Below are positions 34,513 through 45,898 of a DNA stretch of 64,000 nucleotides, piece by piece. How positions within the stretch are numbered: the first letter of the stretch is position 1; each line of letters begins with the position of its first letter. The translations under genes were made by a program, and so were the position numbers. The stretch covers positions 434,001 through 498,000 of the forward strand of contig VJWN01000011.1 in assembly GCA_007644065.1 (NCBI GenBank). Direction: 5' to 3'. This stretch comes from Margaritispora aquatica (Eukaryota; Ascomycota; Leotiomycetes; Helotiales; Discinellaceae). The notes beneath the pieces are model-generated. The model had not been told where the DNA came from. It saw only the letters and a program-made list of their open reading frames with translations, and searched no databases.

Positions 34513-36595
34513 GAAGTGTTGCATGGAACAGGTCAGGTGTTTGCTTGCTCAAACGTAGCGCAGGCTGATAATCTTACAAGCTGTCATTGTGACAGAAAAC
34601 CGTTTGCTCGCGGGGCATGGAGCACAAAATGTTTTGAGGCAAGAGGAGCTTAAAATAATATCTGGTGGAATACTAAGCAACTTGCAGCTGAGAAAGCGTG
34701 CAGTTGCAAATGCATTTGTAGGCGTCTAATAGACACGTGGGTTTGGGACAGGAAGCGCATTCTGCATCTGTATGGAGATAGCGATTGCATTCGCATTTAC
34801 AGGGACAAGCACGCGAATCAGATGGGAAATCAATGAATAGAACGAGATCCTAGCAGAAGATTTAGGCTTCGGATGAATGAGATGATAACACGACCTATTA
34901 CTACAGGCACCAATGTTTTCCACAACCTTATGCTCAGTAGTATCTTGTACTAAGCGTCTTTATCTTATTTTTAAGGTTTGGGTTTAGGGAACTACGGCTT
35001 GAGAGGAAGAGTGGAAGGACTTGCATCTTACATGCGGGAGGACATCTTCGGCAAGATCCAATCGAACATTTGGAGATATGTTTGCTAACTTGCTTGCTTA
35101 ATGTCGAACGAATTTCCAGCCAACGTGGTTCGGCTCGACAGAGCAAACAAAGACTCAAAAACAATGTTTTTGTTTAATTTGAGCCCTGCAGGCGCCCGTA
35201 ATTTTCGGAGAAAGACTGGCTTATATACTCCCTAATAGGCACAGGCTAGGAGCCTTTTGTGCAAGACCAGGTGGAGTAGATATCCCAAATTGGGCAGTCA
35301 GGATAGCTCAATATCCACTGAGTTGGATGCCAGATCCGTCTTCCACAGGGTAATCCTATTCTAGGTATCTTTGGAAGAGATAGCGGTGATGAAGGCGTCG
35401 GTGACGTGCTTAATCAGGGTTCCCTGTGCGCTATTCAGCTAGATTGCGACAGCGTGGTGGGTAGTGTTGCTTCGTCGTGCTAGTTGTCTTACTTTGTGAT
35501 TGCGAATCCAGCGATCGATCGAGTTCATCAGGGTCGTGAGGTGTGTGGTCTGTGGAGACATTGGTTTGTGCGTGTAAGGCTGATGATGGTGGACGGTCGT
35601 TCCATTCTCTTGTCTCCTGATTCTTGTCAAGATATGAAAATTGAAAATATTTGTTTGATGCAGTAAGATGGCTAGATTTGGATATCTCGCCTCTGTTGAT
35701 GCCCCTCTATCGATTTTTCAGCACGGACGTCTATGTGGTGTGATATTGACTTTGATATTGACCAGGCCCTTGATTACTGACCCTTGCTCCTGGATACTGG
35801 GTCAAAGATCTGCTGGTTACCATGGGGGGTGTTTAAATGTATCTTTTCTCCGATGTCGTACAACGGCAGTGGGCATGAATCAGTCGGCAACGAAATCGAT
35901 CATTTGGTATCACGACCTGATCTCTGCTCACTTCCCATCTCATCGCAATCGGTGGTTGACAAAGCCGTGTCTTTGGAAAAATGGGCTCTGCAGGCGGCGA
36001 GTTCAAATTTATTCAAAGCTCGACCAGTTCACGGTACCCCCATCCAAGGCCTCCTTCGTCTCCACTCCGATATACAGATATGTAGCATTTTATCCTGGGA
36101 TATCTTGATCGGAGACATGCATCCATCGAAGGTATTCGTAAATTTCTTTCCTTCGCATTTGTGAGCTGTCACGTCTCCCAGAATCATGCAGCAAGCCCAG
36201 CAGGAGGAGCACATGGCAGGACAAGGGTATGCATGAGTTTCAAAGTACCAACGGTCTTTTTCGTCCCAAGTCTAAACGCGCATCATTCTTTTCTTCTTTT
36301 CTTCCTTTTTTTTCTTTTTTGTCATACGGAGGTATTTTCGAAACAAGTCGAGGCCTCTGGAATTGTGGTTCCTTCGGTGCTTGGACCTATTGAGTGAAAT
36401 GATGCAGATGACGCACAGGCGCAGAACGTTGGGGGTTGTGAAGAACAAAGCAAAGGTGGGAGGGGAAGAAGGAAGAAGGAATGGGAAGAAGAAGAGGGAG
36501 AGAAAAAAGAAGGCAAGAGGAAAAGGAGAAGGAGAAGGGGAGGAGAGGAGATGACAGAAGAGGAGAATAGAAGCAAAGATCTCAATGGGTGCTAC

Positions 36596-36637
36596 GGTAC
36601 GGGTAAGGTACGGGTAAGGTACGGGTAAGGTACGAGT
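36596..36637. repeat. GGTACGGGTAA 11-bp tandem repeat
   Basis: Three full copies of GGTACGGGTAA and a partial fourth, about 1.1 kb upstream of the RGS-LOV start codon. Confidence 0.8.
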
Positions 36638-36850
36638 GAGTGAAGTAAGGTATCTATGGGAAGGGAAGGAGCAGAAGGAGGTCCAAGTCGTGCCTTCCCT
36701 CCTTCGACTGCACGGCTTTTTGATACTTGACGGGTAGCGAGGTGAGGTAGGTAACAGGTAGGTGAAGTAGGTAGGTAGGTGCTGTCCTCTCGGTATGACT
36801 TGCCTGTTTTACATTTTCTGTCGCTTGTCGCTTTTCTCTCTTCTCTTTCA

Positions 36851-36853
<3 letters not shown>

Positions 36854-36881
<28 letters not shown>
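36854..36881. repeat. TTCCATT 7-bp tandem repeat
   Basis: Four perfect copies of TTCCATT in the upstream region of the RGS-LOV gene. Confidence 0.8.
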
Positions 36882-37743
36882 CCCCAACGTTACCTACCTT
36901 ACCTTCAATCTACCTCAATCCATTCACTCTCCAGGAAAAGACAAAGATCCTCTCCCTCTTCTAAAGTATCAATCATCCTGTCATTTCAATTGCCGTCGAT
37001 GCATGTCGGGTACCTGACCCGTACCCGGTACGCCTTCACCTCCACACGACTCAGATTCAGAATCCCTCCACATTCCTGTCTTTCCTGTCGTTCCTCAACT
37101 TACCTTGACTTCCGCCGCCACCGTCCTCTTCGATCATTACCACTTCACCATATCAGGACAAACCACCAAACAGCATGTGCGTTGGAGAACAATCACTAAA
37201 AGCTTAAAGGATTGGAAGACTAAAATCATCCTTCGTCTCAATCCGGCAAATTTCCAATCGGGCGATAACTCTATTGGGAGTTAGTTGATTTGACTATTTC
37301 TCTTAGTGAATCCCAACTCAAGCCAGCAGCTGAACTACAATCGATAGCACATGCCCTTCCGCCCCTCTTCAACTAGTCAATTGGTAGAATACAATATTCA
37401 AATACGCTATACCACGCGGACTTGGGGCGCCGGACCCTGGTAGAAAAGCACGCTGAGTACGCTCGGCCAGGTCAGTGCGAGATGTCAGCTAGAGGAAATA
37501 ATCGACCCCAGACCCAGGGGTGGTCGCTGGTATGATCCATGTGTTTGCTGCTCTCATGCTCCACCCTCACACTATCTTCTCTATCGTCTAAACTCTATCT
37601 TGCATATAGACAGCGACCACCCCCAATGTCCAATTTGTATTCAACATTGTCGTTGCTTTCCATTACACATACAGAAGCTCATCTCCCTATTCTACTGCTA
37701 GTTCCCTCCAGCTCTTAATATTCCCAGCCCAGGAAGTTCCGAT

Positions 37744-40424
37744 ATGAATCTCCATCAGCCGAGGCGGTTGTCTCCAATACCCCGAAGCGATGAGACAGAA
37801 TCTGAGTATGATGACGGCGCCGATGTGAGGGACATCCCATTTTACAGACCTACCAAGAAATCGAGCGAGAAGATCTCCTCAGACTCAGCCCGCTCTTCGA
37901 CAATTCACGAGCTCACGGCTTTAGTAGCTCCTTCAGTAGCGCCTTTGTTGCACGTCCCAAATAGATCTAGGTATGTTACCCTAAAGATCCCTATGATCTA
38001 TCGAATTTATTCTCCGAACGAAATTGATTTTGGTGGATCAGCAGTAGACAAACATCAGAGCGAGGCTCGAGAGACTTGACAGAAGTATCAGACATCCTGC
38101 AAGACGAAGACTTTGATCCTGAATTACCACCAAAGTATCTTCACCGACGACCCAGTGCCTCGGACCAGACTCGCTCCGAAATGCCTCACCCATCTGCACA
38201 TATGGAAAGCCTGAGATATCCTCAGGAACGTCCAGACTCTCGAAATCGTGGTCGGCGAGATATGCCACGCTCATCAGAGCCTCTTCTTGACCGACCACAA
38301 TTCCCAATTGATCGTCCAGACTCAAGAAATCTACAACGCAGGCAGCAGCATCTCTCACAGCCTGAAGAGCGTTATGAGTATGCACAAGAACGATCCGAGT
38401 CTCGTCTTCAACGTGTAGCTTCCGAGCATCCACAAGAGCGACCTGATTCTCGTCTTCAGCGTGTAACTTCTGAGCATGTACAAGAACGACCAGAATCTCG
38501 CCTTCAACGTGGAGTAGTTTCTGGCAGGCAATCCCCATCTACCAACGATGCACGTTCGCTTTCAGGTTCCGAGAGAACTTCGTATCAAACAGATGTTACC
38601 TCGCTTGCACCCCTGCAACAAAAGAGTATGGATGAGAACGATCAACTTGAGCCTCTGAATGGAGAAGACTTAGAGCCGGGCTCTTTCGACTTGGTAGCCC
38701 CTGCTGACGGTGCAGTCAAACATTATTCTTTGGAATCAAGATCCGAACTACTGTTCTCGACAGAACATCTTCAGATAATATTTGCCGATCCTTCGCTGCT
38801 TTTGAGGTTTACGGCATTTCTCAGTAGTCAAAGGGCGTCATCAATACCTATTCTGATCTATTATCTTGATGCTATCAAAGCTTTGAAAGCCATAAGTTAT
38901 TCAAACGCAATTGCTGAAGCTCTGGAACCTATCAGAGGATTTGATTTCACAAGCACGACAGCAAGCAAAACTGTGAGTGCTGAGCTCGAAAATAAAGCTA
39001 AGCAAGCCTTCGATGTCATGGTTCGAGAGGATTTGCCTGCGTACATTACGCATACCTACATCCAAACAGTGAGCTTGTCTATTCAGAGGAGAATAACAGG
39101 AACCCTGCCGTCTCATCTTAGAGAGGCATCGGAAGGTTTGGCAGAGGTTTTCTGTTTGACGGATCCATCGAGGCCGGACAATCCCATCGTTTTCGCATCA
39201 GAAGGTATGTGCAATATCTCCAGCGAGTTTTCTTAATCTAATCTTGTATGTAGAATTCCACCGAACGACTCAATATGGCATGTCGTATGTCATTGGCAAG
39301 AATTGCCGATTTTTGCAGGGGCCAAAGACAAATCCTTTCAGCGTTCGGAGAATTCGAGAAATGATCGAAGCAGGCAAAGAGCATTTTGAAGTGTTCTTGA
39401 ATTAGTTGGTAATCACGATTTTTTTTTGGAACATAACACTGACACACTATCTAGCCGACGAGATGGATCACCGTTCATGAACCTTTTGATGTGTGCGCCG
39501 CTGTGCGACAGCCGTGGTACCATCAGGTATTTCATTGGAGCACAAGTCGATGTTTCCGGTCTGGTCAAAGAATGTTCCGACCTGGAGTCACTGAAACGAC
39601 TTGCTATAAGATCTGAGCATTCTCCTGACCTGGAGAGTTACGATGATGATCATCATGAAGAACCACCCAAGGATGAGTTTCAAGAGCTGAGCGAGATGTT
39701 AAATCTCCAAGAGCTGGACACTGTCCGTAAATGGGGTGGACGGATGCACAAAGAACACCAGGAGGAGTCACAAGATAACAGTTATCGAGGTGGCAACTGG
39801 TCAAAACCCAGAGTTTTGATTAATTCTGGCAGTCCTGATGGCCTCAAGGCAAACTTCAACAATATGAGTAACCAGAGTGGTCGGCTGGCTGGCATTTACG
39901 AGAATTATCTCCTGGTCCGACCGTATCCAAGTCTGCGCATTCTGTTTGCAAGTCCCTCTCTGCGAGTACCTGGAATTCTTCAAAGCCCCTTCATGGCCAA
40001 GATTGGAGGTTCAGACCGTGTCCGCCATGAGCTAACTCAGGCGCTTGCGGATGGAAGAGGTGTTACTGCAAAGGTTAAATGGGTGTCTAAGAATGATATC
40101 GAAGGCCGAAACAGATGGATTCACTGTACACCTCTGCTCGGCAACAACGGAGCGATTGGTGTTTGGATGGTTGTCATTGTCGACGATGAACAGTCGCAGG
40201 CGAATAGTAAACGGTTCAAGATGGCGCCTCCTGTTGATCCCAAATTCGGACGCTCGACTCCTGCTTACAGCCGAGATGATGGCAGTCTTCGAGATTTCGC
40301 CTTGAATAATGGTGGTCGTGATCCTAGCTTTCGGGAGCCTAGTCTCCGCCATGGCAGTGGTAGCATTAGGAGTACCATGGATACAGAGAGAAGTGGGAGT
40401 CCTTATACCCTACGTATTGATTGA
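37744..40424 (+). CDS. RGS-LOV blue-light photoreceptor (BcLOV4-type)
   Basis: Fungal LOV photoreceptor in which an RGS-like domain precedes a flavin-binding LOV domain. The model is join(37744..37970, 38045..39204, 39254..39404, 39455..40424), 835 residues. The N-terminus is disordered with three tandem ~17-residue units (for example QERPDSRLQRVTSEH, about residues 205-265). The RGS-like helices start near residue 310 (LQIIFADPSLLLRFTAFLSS). The LOV core has GKNCRFLQGPKT, with the photoadduct cysteine near residue 479, then FEVFLNYRRDGSPFMNLLMC and IRYFIGAQVDVS. A second, PAS-like or unassigned region follows (YPSLRILFASPSLRVPGILQ). BcLOV4, the Botrytis member, binds plasma-membrane phospholipid on blue-light excitation; the same is likely but unshown here. 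The donor at 39405 is the unusual GTTGGT and avoids an in-frame TAG. Confidence 0.9.
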
Positions 40425-41979
40425 GTGTATGAGTACGATTGGGCTTCATGACATTAGAATTTGTAATGGTAATGTATTCAGTATGAGGGTACGAAATGGA
40501 GGCATGCTATTAGTTGCTGGGCATCTAGTGGCTTTTTATTCATGAGCTCAGCACATATTCTTCCGGGGGTGGCGGGTCTATTATGGCGGCCCCCTTTTTT
40601 CTTGGTCTTTACCTAGATATGATTGATATCCATACCTTCGTTCTTAGCGTCTGCAGATGATGTTAGTATCAATATATACTATCAGCTGCTCAGTATCTCA
40701 CTCACGATCATCTCTTGTGTTTGTGATTACTTGTGCATAATCATTTCCCTTCTCTTGGGGAGCCGTTTTTGGTTTCTTGTCTATCAATTTCAACATTTGA
40801 CATGATCAATATAGCTCCAGCATCTGATTGTTGCTTGTGAATGTTGTCAAAACCAACATCAGATGGATAAGTTTTTCTAGTCTAGAGAGTATCGATGTAG
40901 GTAGGTACATACCTTTGGCTTGCTATTGCGTCGTCGCTGATTTAGGTCTCGTCTCTACATACCTTACTTCACTTCGATTGCGCAGCAGGAAGTTGGGAAA
41001 TGGAGGAGTCGGCATCTTTAGGATTTAGGGTTTAGGATTGAGGATTCGAGGTGTTCTTTCTTTTGCGCCTGGCTAGGTAGGTAGGTAGGTAGGTAGGTAG
41101 GTAGGTAATTATATCTTGATGGTAGTATTTTCTTGTTGGGTGGGTTATTGTGTTGGGATATTGTGTTTGAGACGTAAAGGGCGTGGAAGTTGGAATTTTC
41201 GGATTTTACGAAACTAGTTAGATAGGAAGAAGGAAAGTCTTAGCTCATGGGATAGGGGGAATGGGAGTGGCTGTGGCAGTGGCAGTGGCAGTGGGGGTCC
41301 TGATGCGATTTTTCTTGATTGGCTAATTGATTGATGTGTGGTTGCTGTGGATGGGAATTGGAATTTTCGACAGTGTGAGTACAAGTACTGGGACTTGGTT
41401 TGGAGGTCTGGTTGGGAAGTCTGGCGAGGTGTTTTACAGGAAGGGGATTGAATGCATAGTTGAGATGTGTCGGTTGGTGAGAGATAATGTAAGGAAGAAT
41501 AGACAAGGTAGGTAGATTTTGGGGAAGTGGAGTTGGTGTTGTTGGGCCTTTGAAGTGTGTAGGATTAAGTGGCAGACAAGAGATTGTTGTGGACGGAGAG
41601 GAAGGACAAGCTCTGGGAAAGGCAGCATGGGAAATGGAGTAAGACTGGTATATCAAGGCTGCGGGATTATGGGTGAGGAGTTTATTCTTACTGCTTTTGC
41701 TGCTCAATTGAATGGGAGGGTAGTATGGCAAAGGAATCGAACTGAAATGAAGATAGTTGCGATCATTCGGCGACGAGATCATAGCACAGTCAAACAAGAA
41801 AGTCACACAGCGTGACGACGATAGAATGCTGTATGATTGACTACCTACAATAAGCTCCTCGCCTATCGGCTCCCATAGCTGTCAACATAACCTCACCTCA
41901 CCCCAAGCCCCAAGACGGACATACCTACCTACCTGACTTGCATCACATGACACGACCCTCGCTTAGCTTTATAATCCCC
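40425..41979. other. Intergenic with TAGG microsatellite and GGCAGT repeat
   Basis: Contains (TAGG)8 and a GGCAGT tract (about 41275-41293). A His/Pro-rich minus ORF at 41240-41806 is a low-complexity reading, not a supported gene. Confidence 0.4.
41074..41107. repeat. (TAGG)n microsatellite
   Basis: Eight consecutive TAGG units plus TA. The same tetramer recurs in short runs at about 36725-36780, 40896, 47823-47834 and (as CCTA) 41925 and 48325. Confidence 0.85.
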
Positions 41980-42220
41980 TCCAGCGCGAAAACTCCCAAT
42001 AACCACCATTCCAAGGGATCGCGAACTCCGATATCCAGGGTGGCGTAATGGTTCCTGGCAACAGGTTCCGGGTTGAAGCTCTCGTGTGACCCACGAGAGT
42101 CGAAATGAAACCGTGTCGACCTCCAAGTTCCCCAGGAGGCCGCCGGTGGATCCCCCGGAAGAGAGCATGAGGATAAGTTGCCCCTACGTCTTGTGTGATG
42201 CTGACTGGTTTAGTTTTTTG
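41980..42220. other. GC-richer island with hairpins, candidate structured RNA
   Basis: Distinct from its AT-rich surroundings. It has a perfect 8-bp stem (42079-42086 with 42092-42099, 5-nt loop), a second 5-bp stem (42120-42124 with 42135-42139), an A-box-like TGGCGTAATGG at 42041, and a T6 run at 42214 that could end Pol III transcription. It does not fold as a tRNA. It could equally be an old repeat or a chance GC patch. Confidence 0.25.
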
Positions 42221-42744
42221 ATGGTTTTTAGCTCGATTTTTGGTTAAGGAGGGAACATGGCCGGATTTTGGAAAGTGTGGGAGTTTGGGATGGGGAAAAC
42301 AGCTGATTCGCGAAGTCCCTTGTTTACTTTTTTGAATGCAACGGAAACAAATGACGGTTACTTCGGGTCAAACAGATGGTATCGTTCTATCCAGGCAGAT
42401 TTCAATTGCTATAATCATACTTATACACCTGCGTGGAAGTCAACCATGTCGTGCAACATGCTAGAGGAGACAGCCTTACGAAGTATCTGCATTCTACTTC
42501 GATTCCATCAATTTGGTTTGCCTGTCAGACGCACAAAGCTCAACTCCCGCATGTTTAGAGACGCGTCAACATTTACGCGAGCAGTTTGAATCGCAAAGTT
42601 GGCTACATATCTTCCATTGATCAAGGTAGCTATCAGTTAAGACAGCAGCAAGTCCCGAGTGCTTTCCAATTCGCGCCTTTCGGTAGAATCTCGAATCGCC
42701 TCTCTCTTCCTACAGCAGCCCACATCTACAAGCCCCTCCCGTGC
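42221..42744. other. Spacer 3' of the 2EXR gene
   Basis: No feature is recognised. It includes the 3' UTR of the minus-strand gene. Confidence 0.4.
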
Positions 42745-43616
42745 TTAGTACAACTCGCGAGTTGAGGTCAAGAAGGAGGGCATCCAGTGAATAGCCGTAC
42801 CTTCCCTGGCTCTGCGCAGGACCTGTGCTTGCGCGTCCGTAAGCAACGCTGTCAAAGCTGCCTCATCTAATCTCTCATCGGCCTTAAGCTTCCCCAAAAC
42901 ATCCTTCGCATCCACCTGCCCTGATTCATCGCTCAGTTCCACGCTCGGGTCATTTTCTACGTGCGCCACGATCGCCATGTCCCAGTCCTCAACCATCAGC
43001 CTTGCAGACTTGCAATTTGTTGCCAAGTCATGGAATTGCGCGGTGATCGTTGGATATCTGAATTTCCACAAATGGCTGATCCTGAGGAAATTTCCCATGT
43101 TCTCGAGGTCCATAGCGAAATGGGTGACGAGCTTGATGTCCGAGATTTTGTGGAGTAATTCGCGAGTACACAATGATCTGTGACAATCGAGAGGCATTTC
43201 CATCATGATGCAATGCTTCTCTCTTTTTGTCGTGTCGGATCCAATGTACAGAACATCCACGTCGAAGTTGAAGTAGATCTTGGCCGCGACCTCCGCAAGG
43301 TCGTTTGTTGCGATCCGCCCGAAGCTCAACTTGTAGATCTTCTTGGCTTCCGAACGCGCTGTTCGCGATATAGTCAGAGTAACGGGAATGGGTGTTGAGC
43401 TCCACGCAGCATTGGTCCTGCTATCGAAGTCGAGCTTGACCACTCGTGGAATAGCACAGGTGTGACGCCACTAAATACTAAGATTAGAGACAATTCTTGC
43501 GAGAAGATTGTGGTGTGCCTGCTTACAATTTTGAGTTGCAATTCTTGGGGAAGTTTCGGGAACAAGGTGAACTCGTCTAGAACACGTGGTGGAGATGCGG
43601 ACGATGGAGTCGCCAT
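42745..43616 (-). CDS. 2EXR-domain protein
   Basis: 271 residues from complement(42745..43470, 43527..43616); the 56-nt intron (GTAAGC...TTTAG) falls inside the diagnostic motif. The spliced N-terminus reads FTLFPKLPQELQLKIWRHTC and then AIPRVVKLDFDS. This is the 2EXR signature (F-x-x-F-P-K-L-P-x-E-L-x-x-x-I-W...PRVV) common in Pezizomycotina, especially in expanded families of plant-associated and soil fungi. The rest is a mixed helical/strand region without catalytic motifs, ending in an Ala/Asp-rich helix (LDEAALTALLTDAQAQVLRR). The function of 2EXR proteins is unknown. The motif recalls F-box-like N-termini, so protein-protein interaction is plausible. Confidence 0.88.
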
Positions 43617-44734
43617 TTGAAAGATGTTATTGGTATTTGCTGATTGATCTGAGGTTTTCGGATCATATATTTGTAGTGCATGCGTTGTTCCGCGGAAAGT
43701 TGGTGTTGCTGCGATGAGGCGATGGTTTCTGGGAATGGTAACGGCGTTTTATTCAAGAGGACTTCGGGGTCAACGTGAACTTCACCTAGGCAACAAGAGC
43801 GCCAACTGTGTAGGTAAATATTTTAAGGGATTACTTGCTGGAAGAAGACATCGTGTGCCCGATATTTTGATGAAACTTTTTCCTTTATGCGTATCCCATG
43901 CTTCAGCCTCGAGGTGGTTGTCGCGCAAAGTTACCTAATATGACACACGTGAGCATACATCACGTGCCAAGGTTGAGTGAATTGACTTCGATTGGCGCAT
44001 TCTTCTTTGCTGAGTCCGAGATGGCAGTATGAAAACAAGTATTTGACCTTATGGTAAGTCCAATTAGAGATGAGTGTATTATCACACAGATGTACTGAGG
44101 CAGCTTTCCCCAAGGTCTGAATTCGTTGTACCTTGCCTCGGCAATCGTCTATCACTCGCCAGCCAAAATCGGGGCCGAGTTCGTACATCCAATCACTATC
44201 GGTAAGAAAGATAACAACTTAGAGAGCTTTAAACCTGTATCCCTGTGGAAGCACTCGGAATTAATGTTTACATTAGCTTCAGCGATTGATCAACATATAA
44301 CTCGTCTCTTAGAATTTGAGATGCAGGTTGGTAGCATTATATGCTTGTAACATGAAATGCGATCAAGTTCTAGAGAAGGTTTCAGATTCTCACCCTGCGC
44401 ATTCCCTCACGCCTACGGCGAGACTTTGTTCTCTAGCTACGTTAGTGTAAATTCTTGCAAAGAAGTCTCGCTTAGAGGGGTCCACTTTTACAGTAATCCA
44501 GAGACATCAAGAAAGGAATAGAAGATTGTTGACTTGTTTCTATTCAAATCTATGTGGGCAAGGCTTTACGTAGCTGACAACGCCAACTGATTACTTTTGA
44601 CCATTCCAAGTAGTGAATGAATCGCATGGACTATCACTAGAGTTGGATCAGATTTGAATTGTCGAATTTGTCGAAAAAGTTGGTTCTGGTTCTGGTACCT
44701 ATTAAAATAAGCTTTCAAGTGTTACCGGAGGAGT
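43617..44734. other. Intergenic, AT-rich
   Basis: This 1.1 kb stretch includes the promoter of the 2EXR gene. No other feature is recognised. Confidence 0.4.
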
Positions 44735-45199
44735 TCAAAAGATGATAAAACTCCATTGTGTTGTCCCAATGGGGAAGTAAACTATTCTATCCAATACTGA
44801 TGTAATTTTACTATTGCACGAAGGCTCGCATCTGCCACCTGCATTTGCACCATAATCTGCAATGTTTCTAAACCAAGGATATCCAGACGTGGTGTTTGGC
44901 ATGGTTCCGTGCACCATGTGAGCCAACTAGTATGACGAAGCTGCTCGAGATTTCAATTTCGCTGTGGCGTCGGTTGACATTGTATTGTGATACAGAAGCT
45001 CCAATGATGACAGTAAGGGGACTCCATTGTCAACCACTGGAAGTTCTGGAAGAAATGGGAAGTTCTGTGCGAGAGTCAAGCTTCCTGGAACTGAGGGAAA
45101 ATTTGCAAATTTCGGCGCAAGAACTGCCCCGATTGTAATAGGAGAGAGCGATAGCAGGATAACACCTAAAGAAGTTGTTTTCCATTTCTTTGTTGCCAT
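44735..45199 (-). CDS. Doubtful small secreted protein ORF with one in-frame TAG
   Basis: From ATG at 45199 the minus frame encodes 90 residues with a signal-peptide-like start (MATKKWKTTSLGVILLSLSP, small residues after, AVLA before APKFA). It ends at TAG (44927-44929). The same frame then stays open for 63 more codons to 44735, including GGRCEPSCNSK. Options are a 90-residue secreted protein, a disabled gene with a nonsense change, an unrecognised intron over the stop, or chance. No homologue is recognised. Confidence 0.25.
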
Positions 45200-45898
45200 A
45201 TTGTCTCTTTCAGAAACAATACAATCCTTTGAACGTCTGCTATAAAATTTAAATTGAAAAGGAAAGCAAACTCTATGATGGCATTGAAGTCATCAAAATA
45301 AAGGGGTCGTCAATATATGACCTTAGGTCAACAAGACTTTCGGTTGATTGGAGACCAGTGTGGAGCTGTAATCGACTGAAAAATCTCGGTTCGAAATGGC
45401 TAATGAGCCTCGATACAAGTAGACATGTTAAAATCAGCGTCACGAGTCTCTGAATGGCCTCAACACTCAAAGTAGACCAAAGCAATCGTTCTAGGGCTCA
45501 ATAAAAAAGGTATTGTTCCTAAAACTCTGCGGCGAGCAGGCACCTTTAGCAAGGCAAGGGGAAACCTCTACCTCCGCAGACTGAATTTATCCAGGCCAAG
45601 GTAAAAAAAAACCCCGGAAAAGGTACCTCTTCAGCAGTACAAATTTAGTACTACAAGCTTGTAGTGCTTCCACTGGAACAGTTCCGAAGGAACCAGATGG
45701 ACATTGGCCCCACAAGCGAGGGGGGTGTGGGCCCACGAGGGCATGAGTCATCCAGAATGTCATGGTGCATGTGTCATGCTGTATGTGTTATGCATTATCG
45801 CGTATAAAGAGGGAAAGAGGGAGAGTGAAATGTCTAGATTTCCATATTGTCCTGACCAGCACGCGATTCACCGCCGACAACAACGTCCGGACAGCACC
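45200..45898. other. Intergenic, promoter of the DUF7587-like gene
   Basis: Contains a TATA box close to the right end. A longer in-frame start at 45704 is possible for the next gene. Confidence 0.4.
45803..45808 (+). promoter_or_regulatory. Putative TATA box of the DUF7587-like gene
   Basis: TATAAA 96 bp upstream of the Kozak-like start CACCATGG at 45899, supporting that start over the upstream ATG at 45704. Confidence 0.45.

Larger units (their letters stand above)
34513..37743. other. Long 3.2 kb leader/intergenic region of the photoreceptor gene, with strand-asymmetric tracts
   Basis: The stretch separates the DUF3431 gene from the RGS-LOV gene. It contains a polypyrimidine tract (about 36288-36320) followed by a long polypurine tract (about 36455-36552). 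An 11-bp tandem repeat and a TTCCATT array come next. It probably carries the promoter and 5' UTR of the RGS-LOV gene. No separate gene is supported. Confidence 0.45.

Noticed and set aside
36363..36554. Lys/Glu/Arg-rich ORF in the polypurine tract
   Set aside because: Open only because purine-rich sequence avoids stops; no other support.
41074..41107. TAGG repeat as a telomere-like array
   Set aside because: The unit is TAGG, not TTAGGG, it is short, and ordinary genes lie on both sides.
41240..41806. 188-codon His/Pro/Ser-rich minus-strand ORF
   Set aside because: Low-complexity reading through GGCAGT and similar repeats; no domain and no splice evidence.
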